Assembly (NCBI RefSeq): GCF_038502225.1
Contig: NC_091325.1
Location: 28,791,959 to 28,855,958 of the forward strand
Direction of reading: 5' to 3'
DNA from: Cherax quadricarinatus
Lineage: Eukaryota > Arthropoda > Malacostraca > Decapoda > Parastacidae
Length of the DNA: 64,000 nt
Shown in pieces: positions 24,901-35,524 of the stretch (its first letter is position 1; each line of letters opens with the position of its first letter). Position numbers and translations under genes: made by a program. Under the pieces are notes generated by a model that worked only from the letters and a program-made list of their open reading frames with translations, had not been told where the DNA came from and made no database searches.

Positions 24901-27900
24901 ATGTCACTGTACTACCGTTGAAATGTCACTGTACTGCTCTTGTAATGTCACTGTACTACTGCTGTAATATCAGTGTACTACTGCTCTAATGTCACTGTAC
25001 TACTGCTGTAATGTCACTGTATTACTGTTGTAATGTCACTGTACTACTGCTGTAATGTCACTGTACTAATTCTGTAACGTCACTGTACTACTGCTGTAAA
25101 GTCACTGTACTAATGTTGAAATGTCACTGCACTGCTCTTGTAATGTCACTGTACTAGTGCTGTAATATCACTGTACTACTGCTGTAATGTCACTGTACTA
25201 CTGCTGTAATGTCACTGTACTACTGCTGTATTGTCACTGTACTACTGCTGAAATGTCACTGTACTACTGCTGAAATGTCACTGTACTACTGTTGTAATGT
25301 CACTGTACTGCTGTTGTAATGTCACTGTACTGCTGTTGTAATGTCACTGTACTACTGCTGTAATATCACTGTACTACTGGTGAAATGTCACTGTACTACT
25401 GTTGTAATGTCACTGTACTACTGTTGTAATGTCACTGTACTGCTGTTGTAATGTCACTGTACTACTGCTGTAATGTCACTGTACTACTGTTGTAATGTCA
25501 CTGTACTTCTGTTGTAATGTCACTGTACTGCTGTTGTTATGTCACTGTACTACTGCTGTAATGTCACTGTACTACTGCTGAAATGTCACTGTACTACTTT
25601 TGTAATGTCACTGTACTACCGTTGTAATGTCACTGTACTACTGTTGTAATGTCACTGTACAACTGTTGAAATGTCACTGTACTACTGCCGAAATGTCACT
25701 GTACTACTGCTGTAATTTCGCTTTACTACTGCTGTAATATCACTGTACTACTACTGTAATGTCACTGTACTTCTGCTGTAATGTCACTGTACTACTGCTG
25801 TAATGTTACTGTACTACTGCTGTAATGTCGCTGTACTACTGCAGTAATGTCACTATACTACTGCTGTAATGTCACTGTACTACTGCTGTAATGTCACTGT
25901 ACTACTGCTGTAATGTCACTCTACTACTGTTGTAATGTCACTGTACTACTGGTGTTATGTCACTGTACGACTGCTGTAAAGTCACTGTACAACTGCTATA
26001 ATGTCACTGAACTACTGCTGTAATGTTACTGTACTACTGCTGTAATGTCGCTGTACTACTGCTGTAATGTCACTGTACTACTGCTGTAATGTTAGTGTAC
26101 TACTACTGTAATGTTACTGTACTACTGCTGTAATGTCACTGTTCTACTGCTGTAATGTTACTGTACTGCTGCTGTAATGTCACTGTACTACTGCTGTAAT
26201 GTCACTGTACTACTGCTGTAATGTCACTGTACTACTGCTGTAATGTTACTGTACTACTGCCGTAATGTCACTGTACTACTGTTGTAATGTCACTGTACTA
26301 CTGTCGTAATGTCACTGTACTACTGCTGTTATGTCACTGTACTACTGCTGTAATGTCACTGTACTACTGTTGCAATGTCACTGTACTACAGCTATAATGT
26401 CACTGTACGACTGCTGTAAAGTCACTGTACAACTGCTATAATGTCAAGGTACTACACTTGTAATGTCACTGTACTACTGCTGTAATGTCACTGTACTACT
26501 GCTGTAATGTTACTGTACTACTGTTGTAATGTCACTGTACTTCTGTTGTAATGTCACTGTACCGCTGTTGTTATGTCACTGTACTACTGCTGTAATGTCA
26601 CTGTACTACTGCTGAAATGTCACTGTACTACTGGTGTAATGTCACTGAACTACTGCTGTAATGTCACTGTACAACTGTTGAAATGTCACTGTACTACTGC
26701 CGAAATGTCACTGTACTACTGCTGTAATTTCGCTTTACTACTGCTGTAATATCACTGTACTACTACTGTAATGTCACTGTACTTCTGCTGTAATGTCAAT
26801 GTACTACTGCTGTAATGTTACTGTACTACTGCTGTAATATTACTGTACTACTGCTGTAATGTTACTGTACTACTGCTGTAATGTTACTGTACTACTGCTG
26901 TAATGTTACTGTACTACTGCTGTAATGTTACTGTACTACTGCTGTAATGTTACTGTAATACTGCTGTAATGTTACTGTATTACTGCTGTAATGTTACTGT
27001 ACTACTGCTGTAATGTTACTGTACTACTGCTGTAATGTTACTGTACTACTGCTGTAATGTTACTGTACTACTGCTGTAATGTTACTGTACTACTGCTGTA
27101 ATGTTACTGTACTACTGCTGTAATGTTACTGTACTACTGCTGTAATGTTACTGTACTACAGCTGTAATGTTGCTGTACTACTGCTGTAATGTTACTGTAC
27201 TACTGCTGTAATGTTACTGTACTATTGCTGTAATGTCACTGTACTACTGATGTAATGTTACTGTACTACTGCTGTAATGTCACTGTAATACTGCTGTAAT
27301 GTCACTGTACTACTGCTGTGATGTCACTGTACTACTGCTGTAATGTTAATGTACTACTGCTGTAATGTCACTGTACTACTGCTTTAATGTTACTGTACTA
27401 CTGCTGTAATGTCGCTGTACTACTGCTGTAATGTCACTATACTACTGCTGTAATGTCACTGTACTACTGCTGTAATGTCACTGTACTACTGCTGTAATGT
27501 CACTCTACTACTGTTGTAATGTCACTGTACTACTGGTGTAATGTCACTGTACGACTGCTGTAAAGTCACTGTACAACTGCTATAATGTCACTGAACTACT
27601 GCTGTAATGTTACTGTACTACTGCTGTAATGTTACTGTACTGCTGCTGTAATGTCACTGTACTACTGCTGTAATGTCACTGTACTACTGCTGTAATGTCA
27701 CTGTACTACTGCTGTAATGTTACTGTATTACTGCCGTAATGTCACTGTACTACTGTTGTAATGTCACTGTACTACTGTCGTAATGTCACTGTACTACTGC
27801 TGTTATGTCACTGTACTACTGCTGTAATGTCACTGTACTACTGTTGCAATGTCACTGTACTACAGCTATAATGTCACTGTACGACTGCTGTAAAGTCACT

Positions 27901-28541
27901 GTACAACTGCTATAATGTCAAGGTACTACACTTGTAATGTCACTGTACTACTGCTGTAATGTCACTGTACTACTGCTGTAATGTTACTGTACTACTGCCG
28001 TAATGTCACTGTACTACTGCTGTAATGTCACTGTTCTACTGTCGTAATGTCACTGTACTACTGCTGTAATGTCACTGCACTACTGCTGTAATGTCACTGT
28101 ATTACTGCTGTAATAAGACTGTACTACTGCTTTAATGTCACTGTACTACTGCTGAAATGTCACTGTACTACTGTTGCAATGTCACTGTACTACAGCTGTA
28201 ATGTCACTGTACGACTGTTGTAATGTCACTGTACTACTGCTGTAATGTCACTGTACTACTGCTGTAATGTTACTGTACTACTGCCGTAATGTCACTGTAC
28301 TACTGCTGTAATGTCACTGTACTACTGTCGTAATGTCACTGTACTACTGCTGTTATGTCACTGTACTACTGCTGTAATGTCACTGTACTACTGTTGCAAT
28401 GTCACTGTACTACAGCTGTAATGTCACTGTACGACTGCTGTAAAGTCACTGTACAACTGCTATAATGTCAAGGTACTACACTTGTAATGTCACTGTACTA
28501 CTGCTGTAATGTCACTGTACTACTGCTGTAATGTTACTGTA
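21994..28541. repeat. 22-bp satellite, block B with higher-order duplications
   Basis: Same unit as block A, mostly the GTCAC variant with runs of GTTAC (for example 23370-23580 and 26800-27160). Rare-variant strings recur over long distances: the string around 22103-22700 reappears around 24912-25510, and the string containing CTGCTGTAAAGTCAC recurs near 24010, 24455, 25970, 26410, 27555, 27890 and 28435. This shows block duplication on top of the 22-bp period. Confidence 0.96.
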
Positions 28542-29399
28542 TGTTATGACCAAGGTCATAATGTGATTAATTTATATGTATTATCCACTTAATATTATAC
28601 TCTGGGTTTCTTTAATATTAGCTAAATTAAAGATTCCACTAGTTTATAATATTATCTGATTTAGGAATATACCCGGGTATGATGTATATATATGTATCTT
28701 GAGTAATGTGTTAGATAGGTACTCCTGGCTAAGGTTTATAACAAGGTATCTCCATTGGTGGGTAGTTTGCACCGCTCTACCCTCTCCCCCTTTTGACGAG
28801 TTGATGTCATGAAGGAATTTACTGTATATGGCAGTTCACTCTCTCTGCTGACTCAGTGTGCATTGACTGAGCTACCCTCCTAGTACTCCGCCTTATTCTC
28901 ACTTGGATAGAGAATTGGGTTATAGAAACTCCTGATCCAGCTTGTGGTTTATTGTGAAGTCTTCTGACTAGCATATACTGTTATCTTCAGGTTACGATGT
29001 GACGACCAGTGTCAAGCTTAGAACTTTGTGATATATTCCTTATGCCAGGGAGTTACTCAGAAAAAGTGTTAATTCTCAATATATGTACTTGCACACAAGT
29101 AATGTTACTATTGAGGAAGCGGTAATATTCCTCTTATTATCAAGTGTAGTGACCATCTTGACATGTACATTCTATTTAAGTTTTCTTGTGTGAAGGAAAG
29201 TTTCTGACATTGATATTTAATAGATATTTATGAATATCTAAAGTATTTAAGCTTTTAAATAAAAAGAAACTTGAAAAGACTGAGTAACTATTATTTGTGC
29301 CTTACATTTCTAAGTTTGGAACCATATCTTTTCATTCTTTGAAGTGTGTTGTTACGGAGTGCACTAACCTGGCTAAAGACTAAGATTTGAACCGTAACA
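28542..29399 (+). repeat. 5' LTR of the Gmr1-like element (858 bp)
   Basis: Starts TGTTATGACC and ends CCGTAACA, directly repeated at 34662-35524. AT-rich with AAATAAAAAG near 29260 as a likely polyadenylation signal. The left boundary is confirmed by the sharp change from satellite at 28541. Confidence 0.95.
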
Positions 29400-29401
29400 A
29401 G

Positions 29402-29419
29402 TGGGGGCCTGTTTCGGGA
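29402..29419 (+). promoter_or_regulatory. Primer binding site candidate
   Basis: TGGGGGCCTGTTTCGGGA begins two bases after the LTR end. TGG is expected opposite a tRNA 3' CCA end. A similar stretch, TGGGGATCTGTCTGGGA, lies two bases after the LTR that ends at 47561. Which tRNA is used was not determined. Confidence 0.7.
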
Positions 29420-29437
29420 GCTTTGAACTTCTTGACC

Positions 29438-32400
29438 ATGGATCGTGACATATCACAGTTGGTGACGGAGCTGACTCCAGATACGCTGAAGACTTTACCA
29501 CTACAACAATGCTGGCAAGTTGCTAGATACTTAGGAGTTTCATATAACAATCGTTATATAGCGAGTACTGTCCGTTCTATAATACAGAACATACTGTTTT
29601 CTCAGCCCTCTGACACTGTCCCGAGGTTGGACTCGCATGGCAAGACACCCTCGGAGGAATCTTTGTCCCTTGGAGTAGCTCATTTGGTGGCTTCATTTGA
29701 AGGCCTCACTTTGGGAGCAGAGGCTATGTCTCGGGACAACGTACCACCTGATTCGTGTAATGAGAGCCCATTAGCTAGCCCTGGTCATGTGGGGGCGACC
29801 GGAGGTGGAGCTCGTCCCAAGCTTCGCCTAGAGGGACTCTCTCCTCCCACTCCTCCAGTACCTTTGACTCCTCTCACACTCGAACACTTTCAACGTCTGG
29901 AACATCTTATAAAGTTGCAAACAGAGCAACTGGAATCCCAGCGCCTGTTGTATAAAGAAGAGTTCGAGAGGGAAAACATCAGATTCGAGAGGCAAAAAGA
30001 AGAAAAGAGTAAGTCGCCTGCTACTCAAACCTTGACCTTTGACACGCACAGGGCTGCCTCATTAGTGCCCAGGTTTTGTGAAACAGACTTGGACACTTAC
30101 TTCGACACATTTGAGAATCAAGCACGAGGGATGAGATGGCCTCGTGAACATTGGGCTACCTTACTTCACACCACACTTAAGGGTAAGGCTCAATCATGTA
30201 CTGCAGCTCTCCCGTATGATAAGTATGCAGATTACGAGGCAGTTAAGAAGATCATTTTAAAGGAGTATGACTTGCTTCCTGTAAGTTATCAGCGCACCTT
30301 CCGCTCTCTACGAAGACTGCCCGGCCAAACCTGGGTAGAATTTGCCCGGCAAAAGAAGGTGGCTCTAGAGCGATGGTTGAGGTCATCGGGGTGTGATACG
30401 ATGGAGCGTCTGATGCAGTTGATCTTGCAAGAAGAATTTCAGAACTCTCTGACGGGCGATGTACGATCCTTTGTTATCGAGCACCAGACTGCAGATGTGT
30501 TGGCCTCTGCTTCTCTAGCTGATCACTTTGAGATAACCTCTCAATTGACCAAGGAAAAAGGGTCTAGAGAGAAAGCCAGGTTATGTTCTCCTAAGAGTCA
30601 GTCTTTCTCTCCTAGGAAAATGGATCAGCAGACCTCTCCTCATTCAGCAAAAGCCTACTCGAATGTCGTCCACAGTAATGGTAAAGGAAAACCATCTTAC
30701 GAGGGAAATGCATCAAGAGGCCCAACTTGCTCTTATTGTCAGAAACCAGGCCATTGGAGGCGCTCATGTTTCCAATTAAATCGAGACCGTAGGCGGTCAG
30801 GTTCTGAAACATTACCTGTACAGATGACGTCTTCCTCAAAATCGAAGTGCCTAATTCCCTCTGAGTTGTTCGCAGACAAAGTTTCGGAAGCCATGTTGCC
30901 TTACTTCTTTAAGGGTAAGGCTGGTGTTACAGAGGACCAAATGGTGGACATAGTATCCTATCGGGATACGGGAAGCTACCTGACCTTACTGAGAAAAGGA
31001 GTACTTCCTCTAAATGATGACACTTATATTAACCTGGATGTTTTGCTAGAAGGTTACGGTGGCACTATCACAAGAGTACCCCTTCATAAGGTATATGTGA
31101 ACGTAGATTCATATCAAGGTGAAGCTGTTGTGGGCCTTTCTGAAACTGATTTTCCCATTAAGAGTGTAGATCTATTGGTGGGAAATGATTTAGGAAGAGG
31201 AGGAATTTGCCAAGAACCTTATGTTATAGAGAAGTTCTCTGGAGAGAATTATGCCATTGAAGGGTGTAAGGAAGGTCCTCGTCTATTCCCTCTTACAGCC
31301 ATAACCAGGGCTATGGCTAAGAATTTGGAACCACTGCCTACTCCTGATGAACCCTCAGATTGGGGTTTGGATGCTCTGTTCAGTGCCAGTGATCAACAAG
31401 AAGTCGAAAATCAGCCTCCAAAATCCCAAGTGGTAGATTTTTCCCCATTACGGAGTAGCGACTTTAATCGTGAAAATTTAGTAAAAGAACAGCTTGAAGA
31501 CCCGTTGTTGAAACAGGCAAGGGATCAAGCGCTTACTGAGATGGAAGCTGAGGGTAAGGAAGAATGTTTTTATTACTCTGACGGTATCTTGATGAAGAAA
31601 TTTCCGTCGACTTCAGCTAATTCATGTCTCAAGCCAAAACAGCTTTTGGTTTTACCTGTCCGGTTTCGGGAGTTAGCATTGGAAGTGGCACATTCTAGCC
31701 CCATGGGCGGACACTTGGGAATAAGAAAGACTTTAGGAAAATTAGCCCGATATTTCTTCTGGCCCAAGATGAAGGATACCGTGACTGAGTACTTGAGAAA
31801 CTGTGCTATTTGCCAGCTCATTGGGAAGCCTGCGCATAAACCTCCTCCTGCACCCCTCTTGCCTATTGCCGTAGAAGGCGAACCCTTCTCTCGGCTCGTA
31901 ATAGACTGTGTGGGACCTCTCCCAAAAACTAGGCTTGGCAATCAATATCTTCTTACGATAATGGATACGACTACTCGGTATCCAGAGGCTGTGCCCCTTC
32001 GCAAGATTAGTGCCAAGGCTATTGTGAGAGTCCTATTTAGATTCTTCGCACAGTTCGGATTCCCTAGGGAGATTCAATCTGACAGAGGGACGAATTTCAC
32101 ATCAAAAATTTTCCGTGAAGCTATGTCCAGGGTTGGAGTTAAACCCATTGTTTCAACAGCATATAGACCCCAAACCCAGGGTGTCATAGAGAGGTTTCAC
32201 CAAACCCTGAATATCATGATGAGGGCATACTGTGAGCAGTTCTCAACGGACTGGGATGAAGGTATTCCTTTCCTCCTCCTTGCCTTAAGAGAGAGCGAAC
32301 AGGAGAGTTTAGGATTTAGTCCTTTTGAACTCATTTATGGTCATGCGGTCCGAGGACCGTTAGTAATGTTAAAGGACGTATGGTCTGGGAAAATGGAGCC

Positions 32401-33004
32401 TTCTTTATGTTTATCCCCCTCGGCAATGCAAAAACACTTGGCTTTTACTCAGCAATTGGCCGCTGACAACCTCCGACAAGCTCAAAACCGTATGAAACAA
32501 CATTATGACAAGACTGCTGTTGAGCGTTCATTAAATGTGGGAGACAAAGTTTTAGCTTTAAAGCCGGTGCCAGGCCATACCTTGCAACCCAAGTATGAGG
32601 GTCCAATGGAGGTGATTAAGAAGCTGAGTAAGGTAAATTACGTGGTAAGAACACCAGGAAGAAGAAAGTCGACCCGAACTTACCATATAAATCAGCTCAA
32701 GAAATACTATGAGGGACTTGTTCCTGTGGCTGCGGTGAGGTCACCGGAAGGTGACTCGAGTAAAGAAGATTGTTCACGTGGAGTAGAGATAAGACTGAAG
32801 AACTCGGAAATAATGGAAACCTTAGATGAGTATCTCGGTAACTTAGAAAAGGAAAGATCAAGTGAAATCCGAGACTTGATTTCCACTTATGGAAGCCTCT
32901 TTGGAGATATCCCCAGACAGTGCACCATGGGGATCCACGATGTTGACGTGCAAGGAGCTGCTCCGATTAAACAAGCTCCATATAGTCAGCCCACTAAAGA
33001 ATAA
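29438..33004 (+). CDS. Gag-protease-integrase polyprotein (1188 aa)
   Basis: The first ATG after the primer site (29438) is taken as the start; the frame is open to TAA at 33002-33004. The N-terminal region (CWQVARYLGVSYN) recurs in the remnant at 47878-48327. The capsid region around residues 210-370 (YFDTFENQARGMRWP; QLILQEEFQNSL) is SCAN/Gmr1 capsid-like. A CCHC knuckle CSYCQKPGHWRRSC spans residues 431-444. The protease has RDTGS (Asp510) and VDLLVGNDLG. The integrase has H752, H759, C789, C792, then Asp823, Asp882 and Glu918, with exactly 35 residues between the last two. The C-terminus (VLALKPVPGH, YEGPMEVIKKLS, YHINQLKKYY) is a typical integrase tail. RT N-terminal sequence (HDVDVQGAAPIKQAPY) closes the frame. 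Confidence 0.94.
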   Translation: MDRDISQLVTELTPDTLKTLPLQQCWQVARYLGVSYNNRYIASTVRSIIQNILFSQPSDTVPRLDSHGKTPSEESLSLGVAHLVASFEGLTLGAEAMSRDNVPPDSCNESPLASPGHVGATGGGARPKLRLEGLSPPTPPVPLTPLTLEHFQRLEHLIKLQTEQLESQRLLYKEEFERENIRFERQKEEKSKSPATQTLTFDTHRAASLVPRFCETDLDTYFDTFENQARGMRWPREHWATLLHTTLKGKAQSCTAALPYDKYADYEAVKKIILKEYDLLPVSYQRTFRSLRRLPGQTWVEFARQKKVALERWLRSSGCDTMERLMQLILQEEFQNSLTGDVRSFVIEHQTADVLASASLADHFEITSQLTKEKGSREKARLCSPKSQSFSPRKMDQQTSPHSAKAYSNVVHSNGKGKPSYEGNASRGPTCSYCQKPGHWRRSCFQLNRDRRRSGSETLPVQMTSSSKSKCLIPSELFADKVSEAMLPYFFKGKAGVTEDQMVDIVSYRDTGSYLTLLRKGVLPLNDDTYINLDVLLEGYGGTITRVPLHKVYVNVDSYQGEAVVGLSETDFPIKSVDLLVGNDLGRGGICQEPYVIEKFSGENYAIEGCKEGPRLFPLTAITRAMAKNLEPLPTPDEPSDWGLDALFSASDQQEVENQPPKSQVVDFSPLRSSDFNRENLVKEQLEDPLLKQARDQALTEMEAEGKEECFYYSDGILMKKFPSTSANSCLKPKQLLVLPVRFRELALEVAHSSPMGGHLGIRKTLGKLARYFFWPKMKDTVTEYLRNCAICQLIGKPAHKPPPAPLLPIAVEGEPFSRLVIDCVGPLPKTRLGNQYLLTIMDTTTRYPEAVPLRKISAKAIVRVLFRFFAQFGFPREIQSDRGTNFTSKIFREAMSRVGVKPIVSTAYRPQTQGVIERFHQTLNIMMRAYCEQFSTDWDEGIPFLLLALRESEQESLGFSPFELIYGHAVRGPLVMLKDVWSGKMEPSLCLSPSAMQKHLAFTQQLAADNLRQAQNRMKQHYDKTAVERSLNVGDKVLALKPVPGHTLQPKYEGPMEVIKKLSKVNYVVRTPGRRKSTRTYHINQLKKYYEGLVPVAAVRSPEGDSSKEDCSRGVEIRLKNSEIMETLDEYLGNLEKERSSEIRDLISTYGSLFGDIPRQCTMGIHDVDVQGAAPIKQAPYSQPTKE

Positions 33005-34217
33005 AGCGTTGCGGGAGGAAATAAGTTTCTTGTTCGATCATGGTTTGATTGAACATAGCAAAAGCCCTTGGGCTTCACCGTGTGTCCTTGTACCCAAGTC
33101 GGACGGTTCATTTAGAATGTGTACCGACTATCGGAAAGTAAATTCCCTAACAGTGCCTGACGGATTCCCCCTTCCCAGGGTTGACGACCTAATAGACAGC
33201 GTTGCCAGTGCTAAGTATGTCAGTCGTTTGGACCTCCTGCGTGGTTATTATCAAGTGCCTTTATCGCCTCGAGCGCAGGAGATTTCTTCTTTCACCGTGC
33301 CTGGAGGCCTGTTCAACTACAGGGTGATGCCCTTCGGGCTCTGCAACGCTGCCTCGACCTTCCAGAGGCTTGTGAATCGGCTAACGTACGACTTGGAAGG
33401 AACGGAAGCCTACCTAGATGATCTAGTAGTATTCAGCGATGACTGGCCTCAACACCTGATTCGGCTGGAAGCTCTCTTGAAAAGGCTAGATGAACACCAT
33501 TTTACCGTCAACCTTGCCAAGTGTGAGTTTGGTCAGGCCCGGATAAAATATCTGGGATTTAATATAGGGCAAGGCACGGTTGCCCCCGTTAATGCAAAGA
33601 TTCATGCTATTGTGGATTTTCCTGCTCTACAGGACAAGAAAGGTGTACAGAGGTTTCTAGGGATGGCCGGTTACTACCGCCGGTTTTGCCCTAATTTTTC
33701 ACAAGTGGCAGCACCGCTGTTTGAACTTTCAAGTTCTAAAGTTCCTTTTAAATGGACGACTACAAGTGAGTTAGCCTTTACTCGTCTAAAGCGTCTACTT
33801 GGTTCCTCTCCAGTTCTACAGAGTCCGGTGTTTGACGTTCCCTTTACTTTACAAGTGGATGCCAGCGAGTATGCAGTCGGTGCTGTCCTTCTACAACCTT
33901 CCTCCTCTTCTGATCTTTTACACCCAGTCTGTTATTTTTCTGCAAAATTGAAACCCCATCAATTAAGTTATGCAACCGTTGAAAAGGAGGCACTAGCAAT
34001 GGTCTTAGCCTTGGAACACTTTGAAGTCTATCTCGGGACTACCCCTCATAAAATTAGAGTAAAAACAGATCATAATCCCTTAACCTTTTTAAACACCATG
34101 AAGGCTAAGAATGCTAGAATACAAAGATGGTCCCTTAGGATACAACCTTTTTCTATAAGCATTAACCATATTAGAGGAGCTGATAATGTTATTGCTGACA
34201 CTCTGTCCCGTCCTTAA
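33003..34217 (+). CDS. Reverse transcriptase-RNase H, +1 frame relative to gag-PR-INT
   Basis: Ty3/gypsy RT and RNase H. RT blocks: GLIEHSKSPWASP, FRMCTDYRKVN, VSRLDLLRGYYQVPL (first Asp), FGLCNAASTFQRL, catalytic AYLDDLVVF (33408-33434), LGMAGYYRRFCPNF. RNase H: LQVDASEYAVGAVL, YATVEKEALAMVLAL, KTDHNPL, GADNVIADTLSRP; the four acidic residues are present. The frame is open upstream to 32889, but homology switches from the preceding frame at about 33002, so the effective start is there. Only one base separates the two frames, so this is either a mutation or a recoding site; no independent ATG is needed. There are no other breaks. Confidence 0.92.
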   Translation, partial: KALREEISFLFDHGLIEHSKSPWASPCVLVPKSDGSFRMCTDYRKVNSLTVPDGFPLPRVDDLIDSVASAKYVSRLDLLRGYYQVPLSPRAQEISSFTVPGGLFNYRVMPFGLCNAASTFQRLVNRLTYDLEGTEAYLDDLVVFSDDWPQHLIRLEALLKRLDEHHFTVNLAKCEFGQARIKYLGFNIGQGTVAPVNAKIHAIVDFPALQDKKGVQRFLGMAGYYRRFCPNFSQVAAPLFELSSSKVPFKWTTTSELAFTRLKRLLGSSPVLQSPVFDVPFTLQVDASEYAVGAVLLQPSSSSDLLHPVCYFSAKLKPHQLSYATVEKEALAMVLALEHFEVYLGTTPHKIRVKTDHNPLTFLNTMKAKNARIQRWSLRIQPFSISINHIRGADNVIADTLSRP

Positions 34218-34661
34218 GACATGTAATTAAATTTGAATTTATAAAAGAGGATTTGTAGTGCACTTTTATAGGTATGTATTTGTTTAATGCATTTTCTTAA
34301 TGTTATTTGTTTACTTACAGTTATCTGATTCTTGTAACCACTGAGGAGACCTGTCACGTAAGCCACCATATGGTATCCAGAACTTATTTCTGTGGTGGCA
34401 GTCTCCTGTTGTCTTACCCTGACTTCTCCTGCTACCAATGGTCACTTAAGGCCTCTTTATGAGAAACACCTCCATCAGAAGCTCTGGTTACGTGGTGTCT
34501 ACACATACGTGGTTTGGAGACACCAGACTTTTAATTTTCCTGTTGGAGAAGCAACATTTGTCATCAGGGTCTTTGTCAGAGGAATGACTTGTATTCTGGC
34601 TTACATTCTGTTTTTGAAGTCCTCTTTTACGGCGAAGTTTAGTCCCCGAAAGGGGGGGGTG
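34218..34661 (+). other. Non-coding tail of the Gmr1-like element with polypurine tract
   Basis: Some 440 bases between the RNase H stop and the 3' LTR. The small frames here have no recognisable domain. GAAAGGGGGGGG at 34648-34659, two bases ahead of the 3' LTR, is the expected polypurine tract for plus-strand priming. Confidence 0.8.
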
Positions 34662-35524
34662 TGTTATGACCAAGGTCATAATGTGATTAATTTATATGTA
34701 TTATCCACTTAATATTATACTCTGGGTTTCTTTAATATTAGCTAAATTAAAGATTCCACTAGTTTATAATATTATCTGATTTAGGAATATACCCGGGTAT
34801 GATGTATATATATATATATCTTGAGTAATGTGTTAGATAGGTACTCCTGGCTAAGGTTTATAACAAGGTATCTCCATTGGTGGGTAGTTTGCACCGCTCT
34901 ACCCTCTCCCCCTTTTGACGAGTTGATGTCATGAAGGAATTTACTGTATATGGCAGTTCACTCTCTCTGCTGACTCAGTGTGCATTGACTGAGCTACCCT
35001 CCTAGTACTCCGCCTTATTCTCACTTGGATAGAGAATTGGGTTATAGAAACTCCTGATCCAGCTTGTGGTTTATTGTGAAGTCTGCTGACAATCATATAC
35101 TGTTATCTTCAGGTTACGATGTGACGACCAGTGTCAAGCTTAGAACTTTGTGATATATTCCTTATGCCAGGGAGTTACTCAGAAAAAGTGTTAATTCTCA
35201 ATATATGTACTTGCACACAAGTAATGTTACTATTGAGGAAGCGGTAATATTCCTCTGATCATTATCAAGTGTAGTGACCATATTGACATGTACATTCTAT
35301 TTAAGTTTTCTTGTGTGAAGGAAAGTTTCTGACATTGATATTTAATAGATATTTATGAATATCTAAAGTATTTAAGCTTTTAAATAAAAAGAAACTTGAA
35401 AAGACTGAGTAACTATTATTTGTGCCTTACATTTCTAAGTTTGGAACCATATCTTTTCATTCTTTGAAGTGTGTTGTTACGGAGTGCACTAACCTGGCTA
35501 AAGACTAAGATTTGAACCGTAACA
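34662..35524 (+). repeat. 3' LTR of the Gmr1-like element (863 bp)
   Basis: Direct repeat of 28542-29399. By eye the differences are two indels (a TA step near 34813 and three bases near 35257) and about four substitutions, i.e. well under 1% divergence. Confidence 0.95.

Larger units (their letters stand above)
28542..35524 (+). mobile_element. Gmr1-like Ty3/gypsy LTR retrotransposon (INT before RT), near intact
   Basis: 6,983-bp element inserted in the 22-bp satellite, flanked by CTGTA at 28537-28541 and 35525-35529. LTRs are 858 and 863 bp (TGTTATGA...CGTAACA). Domain order on the plus strand: gag capsid, CCHC knuckle, protease, HHCC/DDE integrase, then RT and RNase H in a second frame. 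All domains are Ty3/gypsy type but the integrase precedes the RT, the diagnostic order of the Gmr1-like group. There is no env-like membrane protein between RNase H and the 3' LTR. The LTRs differ by about four substitutions and two short indels, so the insertion is young. Confidence 0.93.

Noticed and set aside
34392..34712. Possible env-like ORF after RNase H in the Gmr1-like element
   Set aside because: 106 codons running into the LTR, no signal peptide plus transmembrane pattern or known envelope motif.
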